64,000 nucleotides of DNA, taken from NCBI GenBank assembly GCA_018651605.1, contig JABIDS010000003.1, forward strand, positions 1-64,000, in the 5' to 3' direction. Under the pieces are notes generated by a model. It was given only the letters and a program-made list of their open reading frames with translations. It was not told the origin of the DNA and made no database searches. The stretch is from an archaeon (GTDB taxonomy: Archaea; Nanobdellota; Nanobdellia; Pacearchaeales; GW2011-AR1). Shown here piece after piece: positions 19,203-28,227 of the stretch. A program made the position numbers and the translations under genes. Positions within the stretch are counted from its first letter, which is position 1. The number at the start of each line of letters is the position of its first letter.

Positions 19203-20807
19203 TCATCTTCCCATTCCCAACTGAAACCACTTCTTAACAGCATAACTCACAGGATTCTTAGTCTGCCTAACTAGCTCATCAATTTCATCAACACCTAACT
19301 CCTGATAAATATCATTACCAAAATTCGGAGGCAATCTTAAAGGCCCTTTCCGATACCAATTCAACTGCCCCAAAAGATAACCCTTTTTCAAAGGATGATA
19401 ATTTTTCTCATTCCACTCAAACACTTTCTTTTCAATCCATTCATCTTTAGCACCAAGAGATTTAAAAAAACTCAACAAAACAAACAACGCCCTCTTTCTA
19501 CCATCATGCTTCAAACCATTCAAAATCAGTTTAATTTGAGGCGGAAAAATCTCCTCAGGAGGTTCAGGAATAATAATCTGTTTAAACTCTCCACTATGTT
19601 TAGGTTTATTTCCAACACCTTCCAGCTTATCCGCACCCTTCTTCATATCTTCAACAATCCTTTCATATCTATCTTTCTGTTCCTTCCAATCCAATGCCTG
19701 CAACAACAACTCCTTTCCTTCATCTTTACGAACATCAACATAAAACTCATCAACCTTCACCTTCAACGGCCTAGCATCAGTTATCTGAAAATCCTTAATC
19801 TTATCTTTATCAATCACAACAGAACTCAAAGCAGTTTTCTCATGCAAACTATAAGGCATCCGAAACAAATGCCGAGGCGAAACCAAAATCAAATCAGCCT
19901 CAATCAACTTATCAGTATCAAACCTTTCCTTCTCCTCAAACATCTCAGGATTCCTTTTAGAATTAACCTCACAATATTTACAATAATGCATCTCTTCCCT
20001 AGAAGCCTCAAAAAGTTCAGTTCTACACTCAGGATTAGGACACTTAGACTTCCGACGATTATTATACATACCCTCCTCTGCATCAATCTCATTTTTACAC
20101 GCAGGACAAATCCAATGAATCAAATTCTTTTTAACAGCAGGACGATGACACGAAACACACTCACGAACAACCAACTCGCTTTCTTCTCTCCCAGTTTTCT
20201 TAGCAATTTCTTTCAAACTATCATCATGCAAAATCTTATCTGCCAACTTCGGCTGAATAATACTACCAAGATATTCACAAATCAAACGAGGCCATTCAGG
20301 AAACATATCTTTTGTTTTCTTACCATAAATCTCTTCAGGAAAAGCCCCCCAAGGAACAATCACATGAAAACCTTTCGAACCACTAAACTTCACTCCCACA
20401 TTATCAATACCATGAAACTTCAAAACACTAATCAAAATCTCAGCATAAATCTTACTATACTCTAAATAAGGCGAATCAATATCCAACAACAAATCCCAGC
20501 CACAACGCAACTCATTAAACTCATCACGCGACATTTCATTATTTATCTCCAAAACATCATCCCATAATTCCTCAGAACAATGAAAAGATGTAGCACCCCT
20601 CTTAACCTGCTCCAAAACATCACCCTCATACTGAAAACTATCCGGCCTCTTACCAAAACCCTCAAAATACCTAGGAACACACTCACGCTTCAAAGAAAAA
20701 TCATAAATCGCCTTCTTAATATCCCCCCTCATATAATAGATAAAACTAACCTCGCGAACTCTTTGTTCCTTAAAACTTCTCTCTTTAGAACTAGCGCCAT
20801 CATCCAT
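19203..20807 (-). CDS. Fused DNA primase: PriS-like catalytic domain with zinc-binding insert plus PriL-like C-terminal region
   Basis: REVSFIYYMRGDIKKAI; DLLLDIDSPYLEYSKIYAEILISVLKFHGI; VKFSGSKGFHVIVPW; CxxC pairs; C-terminal PPQIKLILNGLKHDGRKRALFVLLSFFKSLG. Confidence 0.85.
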   Translation of the reverse strand: MDDGASSKERSFKEQRVREVSFIYYMRGDIKKAIYDFSLKRECVPRYFEGFGKRPDSFQYEGDVLEQVKRGATSFHCSEELWDDVLEINNEMSRDEFNELRCGWDLLLDIDSPYLEYSKIYAEILISVLKFHGIDNVGVKFSGSKGFHVIVPWGAFPEEIYGKKTKDMFPEWPRLICEYLGSIIQPKLADKILHDDSLKEIAKKTGREESELVVRECVSCHRPAVKKNLIHWICPACKNEIDAEEGMYNNRRKSKCPNPECRTELFEASREEMHYCKYCEVNSKRNPEMFEEKERFDTDKLIEADLILVSPRHLFRMPYSLHEKTALSSVVIDKDKIKDFQITDARPLKVKVDEFYVDVRKDEGKELLLQALDWKEQKDRYERIVEDMKKGADKLEGVGNKPKHSGEFKQIIIPEPPEEIFPPQIKLILNGLKHDGRKRALFVLLSFFKSLGAKDEWIEKKVFEWNEKNYHPLKKGYLLGQLNWYRKGPLRLPPNFGNDIYQELGVDEIDELVRQTKNPVSYAVKKWFQLGMGR

Positions 20808-20906
20808 CAAAAAACAAGCCCACAATAATTTATATAATAACCTATTCTATAATATAATAATGTTTAAAAGCAAATCCTAACTATCTATAAATAGACAAAA
20901 GAGAAC

Positions 20907-21638
20907 ATGCTACTAAAACTAGAAAACCCAAAAATACTTTCAGAAGTCATAAACATAATCTCAGACCTTGTTCTAGAAGTCCGACTTAAAGTAGATAGAG
21001 AAGGATTAAACATAATGGCAATAGACCCAGCAAACGTTGCAATGATTTTATTCAGACTACCTTCATCAGCATTTTCAGAATTAGAAGTAGATACTCCAGA
21101 AGTCCTAGGTGTAAGTCTAGATAGTCTAAAAGCAGTTCTAAGAAGAGTAAAATCCGGAAGCATCCTAACAATAACAAAACAAGAAAACGAACTAAAACTT
21201 CAAATCCAAGATAAAATAAAAAGAGAATTCAATTTAGCACTAATCGAAATAGAAGGCGAAGAAAAAGACATACCAAACCTATCATTCACAGCAAAAGTTG
21301 AAATGACCTCACTAGATTTCGCAGAAGCCATAGAAGATTGCACAGTTGTCGCAGACTCATGCTCATTCATCTCAGCACCAGACAAATTCCAAATCAAAGC
21401 CAAAGGCTCACTAAACTCATTCAGCTCAGAATTCTCAAGCGACGAACTCAACCTAGAAGCCGAAGAATCAACATCAAAATACTCTCTAGAATACTTACAA
21501 AAAATGGTCAAAGCAACAAAACTCACAGATAAAATCAAAATCAACTTTGGAAACGATTACCCTTTAAGATTAGATTTTAACACTCCAATCGTGGAGTTAA
21601 GTTTTATTCTAGCGCCAAGGGTTGAGACTGAAGATTGA
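20907..21638 (+). CDS. pcn: DNA polymerase sliding clamp (PCNA)
   Basis: VRLKVDREGLNIMAIDPANVAMILFRLPSSAF...LEYLQKMVKATKLTDKIKINFGNDYPLRLDF...LAPRVE. Confidence 0.95.
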   Translation: MLLKLENPKILSEVINIISDLVLEVRLKVDREGLNIMAIDPANVAMILFRLPSSAFSELEVDTPEVLGVSLDSLKAVLRRVKSGSILTITKQENELKLQIQDKIKREFNLALIEIEGEEKDIPNLSFTAKVEMTSLDFAEAIEDCTVVADSCSFISAPDKFQIKAKGSLNSFSSEFSSDELNLEAEESTSKYSLEYLQKMVKATKLTDKIKINFGNDYPLRLDFNTPIVELSFILAPRVETED

Positions 21639-21655
21639 AAACTAAAAACTAAAAT

Positions 21656-22066
21656 ATGAAAACTCAAAGGGAATACAAACATCCAGTTCATAAAGAAATT
21701 TATGAAGAGATTAAGAGTTGCATAAAAATCTATGAAAATAAATGGAGAGAAGAGTTCTTTAATAATTTTAGAATGTTAATGCCTACCAGAGGAGAGTTTG
21801 GATGGCATTTTGATGAATTAGATGAACCTTATTTGTTTCCAGGGTGGAAAGAAAGTGGGCAACACAGCGAATTATTAGGTAACCAAACAACTAGACAATT
21901 TAGAGATACTATTCAAAAAATAATCCAAGAAATTGGCACAACTCAAGATGAATTAACCGATGCTATTTGGCAAGAAAAAGGACAGAAACATGCATTTAAA
22001 GTATTCTTCCCAGTTTATTTAAAATTAAGAGAATTAGGATATTGTAGGCAAGAATTACAAGGTTAA
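21656..22066 (+). CDS. Hypothetical protein
   Basis: 136-aa ORF after PCNA. Confidence 0.6.
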   Translation: MKTQREYKHPVHKEIYEEIKSCIKIYENKWREEFFNNFRMLMPTRGEFGWHFDELDEPYLFPGWKESGQHSELLGNQTTRQFRDTIQKIIQEIGTTQDELTDAIWQEKGQKHAFKVFFPVYLKLRELGYCRQELQG

Positions 22067-22099
22067 ACAAGAAATAATTACAATAACATTACCAAGACA

Positions 22100-22357
22100 A
22101 AGGAAGGAAAGGGAAAGGCGCAAGTGTTCAACTCTCACAAAGAGAGTTGAAGAATTAGAGAATCTTTGATTCTCTAAGCCGGCTTTCAGTGGAGGCAGAA
22201 CCTCTTCAAATCTTTCCGTAGAAGAGGAACAACCCCCCTTCTGCAACAACAAAACCCTTGCATCATCCTAAAATGCTAAAGCATTTTAGTGGATTTTGAT
22301 TTATCAAAATCGCAAATTTAGGGGGTGACTTGTTAGGGGGACAGAGTCCCCATACGA
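22100..22357 (+). other. Train of six perfect hairpins ending in copy A of the GGGTGACTTGT structured element
   Basis: TTCAACTCTC/GAGAGTTGAA (22127-22151), TTAGAGAATC/GATTCTCTAA (22155-22177), CCTCTTC/GAAGAGG (22201-22227), CTAAAATGC/GCATTTTAG (22268-22289), GATTTTGAT/ATCAAAATC (22292-22311), GGGGAC/GTCCCC (22337-22351). Confidence 0.6.
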
Positions 22358-22358
22358 A

Positions 22359-22520
22359 ACTTATATAAACCACTACACCCTACCTATATCAGATCGGTAA
22401 TTCGGTTGCTCTGAAAAGAGTGTGTGATGACAGCCACTGTTAAAGGTTCAATAAGTAACTTAAGGAATAGGCTATAACTCCCTAAGTAAGATTTATCCTT
22501 ATCATGCCACGTTATTAAAC
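22359..22520 (+). ncRNA. Candidate ncRNA downstream of a TATA box
   Basis: CTTATATAAACC at 22360-22371; CTGA...GTGATGA resembling a D'/C' box pair at ~22411-22430; no convincing ORF. Confidence 0.25.
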
Positions 22521-22620
22521 GAAAAATAAACTTTAAAACAAAATCGAGAAATTAGATTTGAATCAATTACGTTTGAGTTATTTTTTCACCGTGCCTATAT
22601 ATTACCGGTCTTTTTTAAAA

Positions 22621-22770
22621 ATGGCAAAGAAAAAAGAAGTTGAAAAAAATACAGGTAGAAAAAAAAGCAAAAACTCAAAGAAATCTAAAGTTGAAAAATT
22701 AATGAAGATTGCTAAAGAAAAAAAGAAAAAAACTTCTAAAAAGAAAGCTATGAAAAAAGCTAAAAAATAA
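22621..22770 (+). CDS. Small Lys-rich basic protein
   Basis: MAKKKEVEKNTGRKKSKNSKKSKVEKLMKIAKEKKKKTSKKKAMKKAKK; ATG at 22621 preferred. Confidence 0.6.
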   Translation: MAKKKEVEKNTGRKKSKNSKKSKVEKLMKIAKEKKKKTSKKKAMKKAKK

Positions 22771-22913
22771 ATAACAATTCTATATTAAGTATAATTTTCT
22801 TCTAATCATTTTTCAATCAATACGAAAACATTTAAATACCTATGAACATTCATACCACTATTCATAACAAATTACAATCCAATACTCTAACGTAAACTAG
22901 AAAGCAAATACTT

Positions 22914-23102
22914 ATGGATATTCAACAAAGAAAAAAGATCCTGAAACTTCTCGGGGAAAAGAAGGTGATAACGAGTTCCGAACTCGCAAAATTTCTCGGC
23001 ATTAGTTGGAATACTGCCGAGAAATATCTTTTAGAATTAGGAATGGATAACAAAGTTATCAAAATAAAAAAACAAGGGGTGAACTTATGGCTTCTAAAAT
23101 AA
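22914..23102 (+). CDS. Small winged-HTH DNA-binding protein
   Basis: RKKILKLLGEKKVITSSELAKFLGISWNTAEKYLLELGMDNKVIKI; 16-nt overlap with the next gene. Confidence 0.75.
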   Translation: MDIQQRKKILKLLGEKKVITSSELAKFLGISWNTAEKYLLELGMDNKVIKIKKQGVNLWLLK

Positions 23103-23875
23103 ACTTCCCAAAAATAAAACCCTTCAATAACAAATCACAAGTAACAATCTTCATAATTCTCGGACTAATAATTGTAGTAATAGTAATCCTCTTCTTCCTT
23201 CTAAGAGCTCCACCAACAGTAAGAACATTCAACGAAGACGAACCTCAAGCCTACATAGAATCATGCACAAGAGAAGCAGTAGAAAAAGCAATAAATCTAA
23301 CAAGCACTCATGGAGGCGACATCGAACCAAAAGGATTCATAAATTACCTAAGTCAAGACATAACATACTTATGCTATCAGAATAAATTCTACGACCCCTG
23401 CATAAACCAAAGACCATTATTAATAGAACACCTAGAAAAAGAAATAACAAACTACATAAGCCCAATAGTAGAAAGATGCTTCAACGAATTAAAACGAAAT
23501 TTTGAAAAAAGATATAATGTAGAAATGGAATCTCAAATGCAATTAACAACAGACCTTCAGTCAAAAAATATCAACATAAAAATAAATAGAGACTTCAAAG
23601 CAACAAGAGGCGAAATATCCCAAGACTTCAAAAAATTCGAAATGAACCTGAAAAGCCCACTTTACAATTTCGCAGAAATAGCAATGGAAATAGTAAACCA
23701 AGAAACACACTTCTGCAACTTCGACGTAATAGGATACATGTTCCTCCATCCTGAATATGACGTAATTAAATTTATAACTGGTGATTCAGATATTATATAT
23801 GTGATAACAGAGAGGTCGACAGATCAAAAGTTCAACTTCGCAGTTAGAGGATGCGTCATGCCTCCAAGTTTTTAA
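23087..23875 (+). CDS. Pilin-like (class III-like signal) protein, module 1
   Basis: NNKSQVTIFIILGLIIVVIVILFFLL N-terminus; paralogous to 27411, 32403, 36189, 41909, 43278. Confidence 0.75.
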   Translation: MASKINFPKIKPFNNKSQVTIFIILGLIIVVIVILFFLLRAPPTVRTFNEDEPQAYIESCTREAVEKAINLTSTHGGDIEPKGFINYLSQDITYLCYQNKFYDPCINQRPLLIEHLEKEITNYISPIVERCFNELKRNFEKRYNVEMESQMQLTTDLQSKNINIKINRDFKATRGEISQDFKKFEMNLKSPLYNFAEIAMEIVNQETHFCNFDVIGYMFLHPEYDVIKFITGDSDIIYVITERSTDQKFNFAVRGCVMPPSF

Positions 23876-23887
23876 AAAAGAGATAAA

Positions 23888-26800
23888 ATGAAACCCTACT
23901 TAACAAAAAAAGCAAGCATATCCTATCTCCAAATATTCCTCTTACTCTTAGCATCATTCTCAATCCCTTACTTAATTTATTCAAACACTCAAACAATCCA
24001 AGCACAACCACTCCAAGGAGAAGTTTGTTGCGAAGAAACAATCCAAGGAAACTCTTGCCAAAACACTCAATCAACAAACTGCAACCCAGATTTAAAAATC
24101 ACTCCAACAACTTGCGAAACAACAGATTTCTGCGAAATAGGATGTTGCATCAGTCCTGAAAATGGTTTATGTAATAAAAGAACATCAAAAAGAGATTGCG
24201 AAATAGAGGGAGGACTCTTTGAATCAGAAGCACTTTGTCAAGTAAACCAATGCGAATTAGGTTGCTGTATTTTAGGAAGTGAAACAAAATGGACAACAGA
24301 AAAAAATTGCGAATTTGAAGGCAACTCTCAAAACAATGACATACCAACAGAATGGCTATTAGATGCAGAACACAACTCAGAAATAAAATGTAAATTCTCT
24401 GCAGAAAAACAAAATCAAGGAGCTTGCACTTATGACTCTAACGACGAAAAAAGATGCGCATACGAAACACTTGAAGAATGCGTTTCAAGAACAGGAAGCC
24501 AATCAAATTTCTTCCAAGACACTTTATGTTCAAATTCAGAACTAGGAACTGTCTGCAAAGCAAAAGATCATCAAGCATGCCTTGAAAACGAAGAAGACAT
24601 CTATTGGTTTGATTCTTGCAACAACAAAGAAGATGTAGCAGAAGATTGCAACATACTCCAAGGAACTTACTGTCAAGAAGATGATTCAGGAAAACCCTCT
24701 TGCGAAGATATAAACTGCAACAACATCGGAAGAAAACATGGAGAATCTTGGTGCGAATATGACGGAAGAATCGGAGACGGAAAAGACCCTGTAGGAAGCA
24801 GACATGAAAAACACATCTGTTACATGGGCTCAGAAAGAATAGAACCTTGCGCAGACTATAGAAACGAAATCTGCGTCCAAGACAACAGCGCAATAGATTC
24901 AGGAACATTTTCACAAGCATCATGCAGAGCAAACCAATGGAGAAATTGCTTAAACATTAATCAAGAATCAGGAAAAGAAAAAATAACAAGCGCATGTGAA
25001 AAAAACCCAGACTGCCGAGTAAAATCAATAAACATGGGAGGAAGTTTCGCTTTCACAGTCTGTGTTCCAGGTTATCCTCCAGGATTTGATTTAATTAACA
25101 ACGAGGCAAACAATGTCTTAAACGACGACGGAACAATCAATGAACAAGCATACAATACAATAAGCCCAGGTGCAGGAATTTGCAGCATGGCAACAAAAAG
25201 ATGCACAACAACATGGATGGTAGGATTATTCTGCCCAGGTTGTATAGATAATTGCAAATGCCACACAGACTATTTCACAGAAGAAATGAACGACTTTTGC
25301 ACAAGCTTAGGTGACTGCGGAGGCTCAATAAACTATGTAGGAGAATATACAGACTCAGGATATTCAGTAAAATCCTCTGGAGGAGGAAGCCCAGGAAAAG
25401 TAGCAGGAGACACTTCAAACACATTTTCAGGAACACCTGCAAAACCCGGAAATTTCGAATTCTATGAAACATTAAATCCAGAACTATTAAGAAAAGCAGG
25501 AGGAGAAAACTCATCTTCAACACTTTCAGCATTTGACCAAGAATTAATGCAAGTAGCAGGCGCCTACGGTTCACCACTTTTATTAAAAATGTTACAAGAA
25601 GGAGATGAAAACGAAAGCAAATGGGTAAGCGGAGTTTCAGCAGGTGGAATGGGAGAAGTAAACTACGCAAGATATACTGGAGGATTTTCAAGTGCATTAA
25701 GTTCAGCAATAAGCGCACAAATAACACCTTACGACGCAAAAGAACCTCAAGACTTTTCAATGATAGCCGCAATGATTGCAGGAATGATAGCATTCATAAT
25801 AACTGCAAGTATTATGGCAACAATGCTAGCATCAATGTTAGCCTTCCTATTATTCATGCCTTGCATAATTGTAACATATAATATTGACTTCACATGTAGT
25901 TCATGGGAACCTCCAAACCACGGAGGAAAATGTAGCGAATGCAACAAATTAGACAGCACATGCAGCGAATACAAATGCGAAAGCCTAGGAGAATTATGCC
26001 AATTCATTAACAAAGGAACAGACCATGAATTATGCGTAGACATTCCAGAAAACAAAGAATATCCAATAATACAACCATTAGAAAGTGTAATCACCGAAGG
26101 ATATGAATATAAAAATATTGACGAGAATGGATTTGAAGTTGTAGATTCATTAACAAATGATTGTATAGACGCCTACAAAACAGTAAGATTCGGAATAAAA
26201 GTTGCACCATTCGCAAGATGCAGATTAGGAACAGAACCTTCTCAAAAATACGACGAAATGGCAGACCTATTCGGACCAAAAGGAAACGTATTATTACCAG
26301 TTCATAGAATGGATTTATTCTTCCCAAGTCCAGATGCATTCAAAAACCAATACAACTTAACAGAAGAATCAATAGAAAGATTAGGAAAACTAGAATATTT
26401 TGTAAAATGTAAAACAGCAAGCGGAAAAATAAATCCAGAAACTTACAAAATAAAAACTTGCATAAATCCCGGTCCAGACTTAACAGCTCCAGTAATAAAT
26501 CCATTAACAACTCCATCCAACAACGCCCCTCTAAAATACAACACAACACAACAAACAATACAAATCTACACAAACGAGCCTTCAGAATGCAAATGGGACA
26601 CAAGAGAAAAAGAATTCACACAAATGGAAAACCAATTCAACTGCCAAACAGATTTAACAAAATACACCTTATTCGGACTACCTTGCAACACAACCTTAAC
26701 AGATTTACAAAACAACACAAAATTCTATTTCAAATGTAAAGACCAACCATGGTGGAAAGGAACAGAAAACGAATCAAAAAGAAACATCATGCAAGAAGGC

Positions 26801-27370
26801 TTTGAATACAATTTCTTAGTTTCAAAAGATCCATTAATAATAGAAGAATTCCTACCAAGAGAAGGACAAGTAATCACAGAAGGATTCGAACCAGTAAGCA
26901 CAACAATGAAACTCACAACATCAGGAGGAGTAGAAAAAGGACAAGCCATATGTTCATACAAATTAAACCAATTCTCAATGGTAGACCTAATAGAAACAAA
27001 TGACACAGTCCACACTCAAGAATTCCAATCTTTAATGAAAGGCTACTATAAAATAGAATTCATATGTGAAGACATTGCAGGAAACAAAGCAAACCAAACA
27101 ACAACATTCAAAATCCAGATAGATAACACAGGCCCGAAAATAGTAAGAGTCTATTACGAATCAGGATTAAAAGTAATCACAGCAGAATCAGCAGAATGCA
27201 AATACGACTTCAAAAGAAACTTCATTTTCGACAACGCAACATCAATGTACACAACAAACGAACTAGAACACTTCGGAGAATGGGAACTAAAAAACTACTA
27301 CATCCAATGTCAAGATCAATATAAAAACAAAGGACCTAAATTAAAAGTTAAAGGATACGAGATGTTCTAA
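23888..27370 (+). CDS. Giant Cys-rich secreted/membrane protein, module 1 (fused form)
   Basis: Signal/TM N-terminus; VCCEETIQGNSCQN, GCCI repeats, GESWCEYDGRIGDGKDPVGSRHEKHICYMGSERIEPCADYRNEICV; internal TM at ~25760-25880. Confidence 0.75.
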   Translation: MKPYLTKKASISYLQIFLLLLASFSIPYLIYSNTQTIQAQPLQGEVCCEETIQGNSCQNTQSTNCNPDLKITPTTCETTDFCEIGCCISPENGLCNKRTSKRDCEIEGGLFESEALCQVNQCELGCCILGSETKWTTEKNCEFEGNSQNNDIPTEWLLDAEHNSEIKCKFSAEKQNQGACTYDSNDEKRCAYETLEECVSRTGSQSNFFQDTLCSNSELGTVCKAKDHQACLENEEDIYWFDSCNNKEDVAEDCNILQGTYCQEDDSGKPSCEDINCNNIGRKHGESWCEYDGRIGDGKDPVGSRHEKHICYMGSERIEPCADYRNEICVQDNSAIDSGTFSQASCRANQWRNCLNINQESGKEKITSACEKNPDCRVKSINMGGSFAFTVCVPGYPPGFDLINNEANNVLNDDGTINEQAYNTISPGAGICSMATKRCTTTWMVGLFCPGCIDNCKCHTDYFTEEMNDFCTSLGDCGGSINYVGEYTDSGYSVKSSGGGSPGKVAGDTSNTFSGTPAKPGNFEFYETLNPELLRKAGGENSSSTLSAFDQELMQVAGAYGSPLLLKMLQEGDENESKWVSGVSAGGMGEVNYARYTGGFSSALSSAISAQITPYDAKEPQDFSMIAAMIAGMIAFIITASIMATMLASMLAFLLFMPCIIVTYNIDFTCSSWEPPNHGGKCSECNKLDSTCSEYKCESLGELCQFINKGTDHELCVDIPENKEYPIIQPLESVITEGYEYKNIDENGFEVVDSLTNDCIDAYKTVRFGIKVAPFARCRLGTEPSQKYDEMADLFGPKGNVLLPVHRMDLFFPSPDAFKNQYNLTEESIERLGKLEYFVKCKTASGKINPETYKIKTCINPGPDLTAPVINPLTTPSNNAPLKYNTTQQTIQIYTNEPSECKWDTREKEFTQMENQFNCQTDLTKYTLFGLPCNTTLTDLQNNTKFYFKCKDQPWWKGTENESKRNIMQEGFEYNFLVSKDPLIIEEFLPREGQVITEGFEPVSTTMKLTTSGGVEKGQAICSYKLNQFSMVDLIETNDTVHTQEFQSLMKGYYKIEFICEDIAGNKANQTTTFKIQIDNTGPKIVRVYYESGLKVITAESAECKYDFKRNFIFDNATSMYTTNELEHFGEWELKNYYIQCQDQYKNKGPKLKVKGYEMF

Positions 27371-27410
27371 ATAACTTTATAAATTAAACAATCCTTAATT
27401 AATCATAAAA

Positions 27411-28226
27411 ATGAAAACAAAAAGAGGCACAATGAATTTCAAACAACCAGTCTTAAACCTAACTCCATCTAACAACAAGTCACAAGTAACAATCTTCATA
27501 ATCCTAGCAATAGTTTTAATTTTTGTAATAGCAATAATTCTCTACAACCAAGGACAATTCACAAACATTTTCAAAACTCAAACACCTTTAGAACAAATCG
27601 CAGAATGCTCACAAGAACATCTTCAAGAAGCCATAACCCTAATCTCAACTCAAGGAGGAGCAACAAATCCAACTAACTACTTCCTTTACCAAGATAACAA
27701 AGTAGATTACATCTGTTATACAAACGAAAATAACAGACCATGTAAAATGCAGAAACCAGTTTTAAAAACTTCAATAGAAAACGAACTAGAAAAATACACA
27801 ACACCAAAAATAAAACAATGCATAGAATCAACAAAAACAACTTTAGAAAAAAAAGGTAAAACAATAACACATCAAAACCCAGAAATCTCAATAGAACTAT
27901 TACCTAACAACGCAATAATCACAATAGACCTCAATCTTCAAATAAAAGACTCAGAATCAACACAATCATATAAATCAATAAATACCGACGTCAACACAAT
28001 GTTATATGACTTCATTGCAATAACAAGCGAAATCGCAAATGATGAAGTTGAATTCGGAGACACAGAAACAATAAACTACATGTTAACCAATCAACCTTGG
28101 CTACAACTTGAAAAAAAGAAACAATCAGAAGGCACAAAAATCTACACACTAACAGACAGAGAATCAGATACCAGCTTCATCTTCGCAACACGAAGCTTGG
28201 TAATATCTACTGGAGGAGTGAATTAA
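27411..28226 (+). CDS. Pilin-like protein, module 2
   Basis: NNKSQVTIFIILAIVLIFVIAIILY; paralogous to 23087. Confidence 0.75.
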   Translation: MKTKRGTMNFKQPVLNLTPSNNKSQVTIFIILAIVLIFVIAIILYNQGQFTNIFKTQTPLEQIAECSQEHLQEAITLISTQGGATNPTNYFLYQDNKVDYICYTNENNRPCKMQKPVLKTSIENELEKYTTPKIKQCIESTKTTLEKKGKTITHQNPEISIELLPNNAIITIDLNLQIKDSESTQSYKSINTDVNTMLYDFIAITSEIANDEVEFGDTETINYMLTNQPWLQLEKKKQSEGTKIYTLTDRESDTSFIFATRSLVISTGGVN

Positions 28227-28227
28227 A

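Noticed and set aside
19395-20465. 356-aa plus-strand ORF opposite the primase
   Set aside because: Antisense shadow; low-complexity I/L/N/T composition and the primase call is strong
22100-22230. RNase P RNA based on GGAAGGAAAGGGAAA resembling a conserved region
   Set aside because: Other universally conserved RNase P regions not found; a shortened version recurs upstream of metK, favouring a repeat family
22380-22480. tRNA based on the AAAGGTTCAATAAG segment
   Set aside because: No acceptor, D or anticodon arms could be assembled around it
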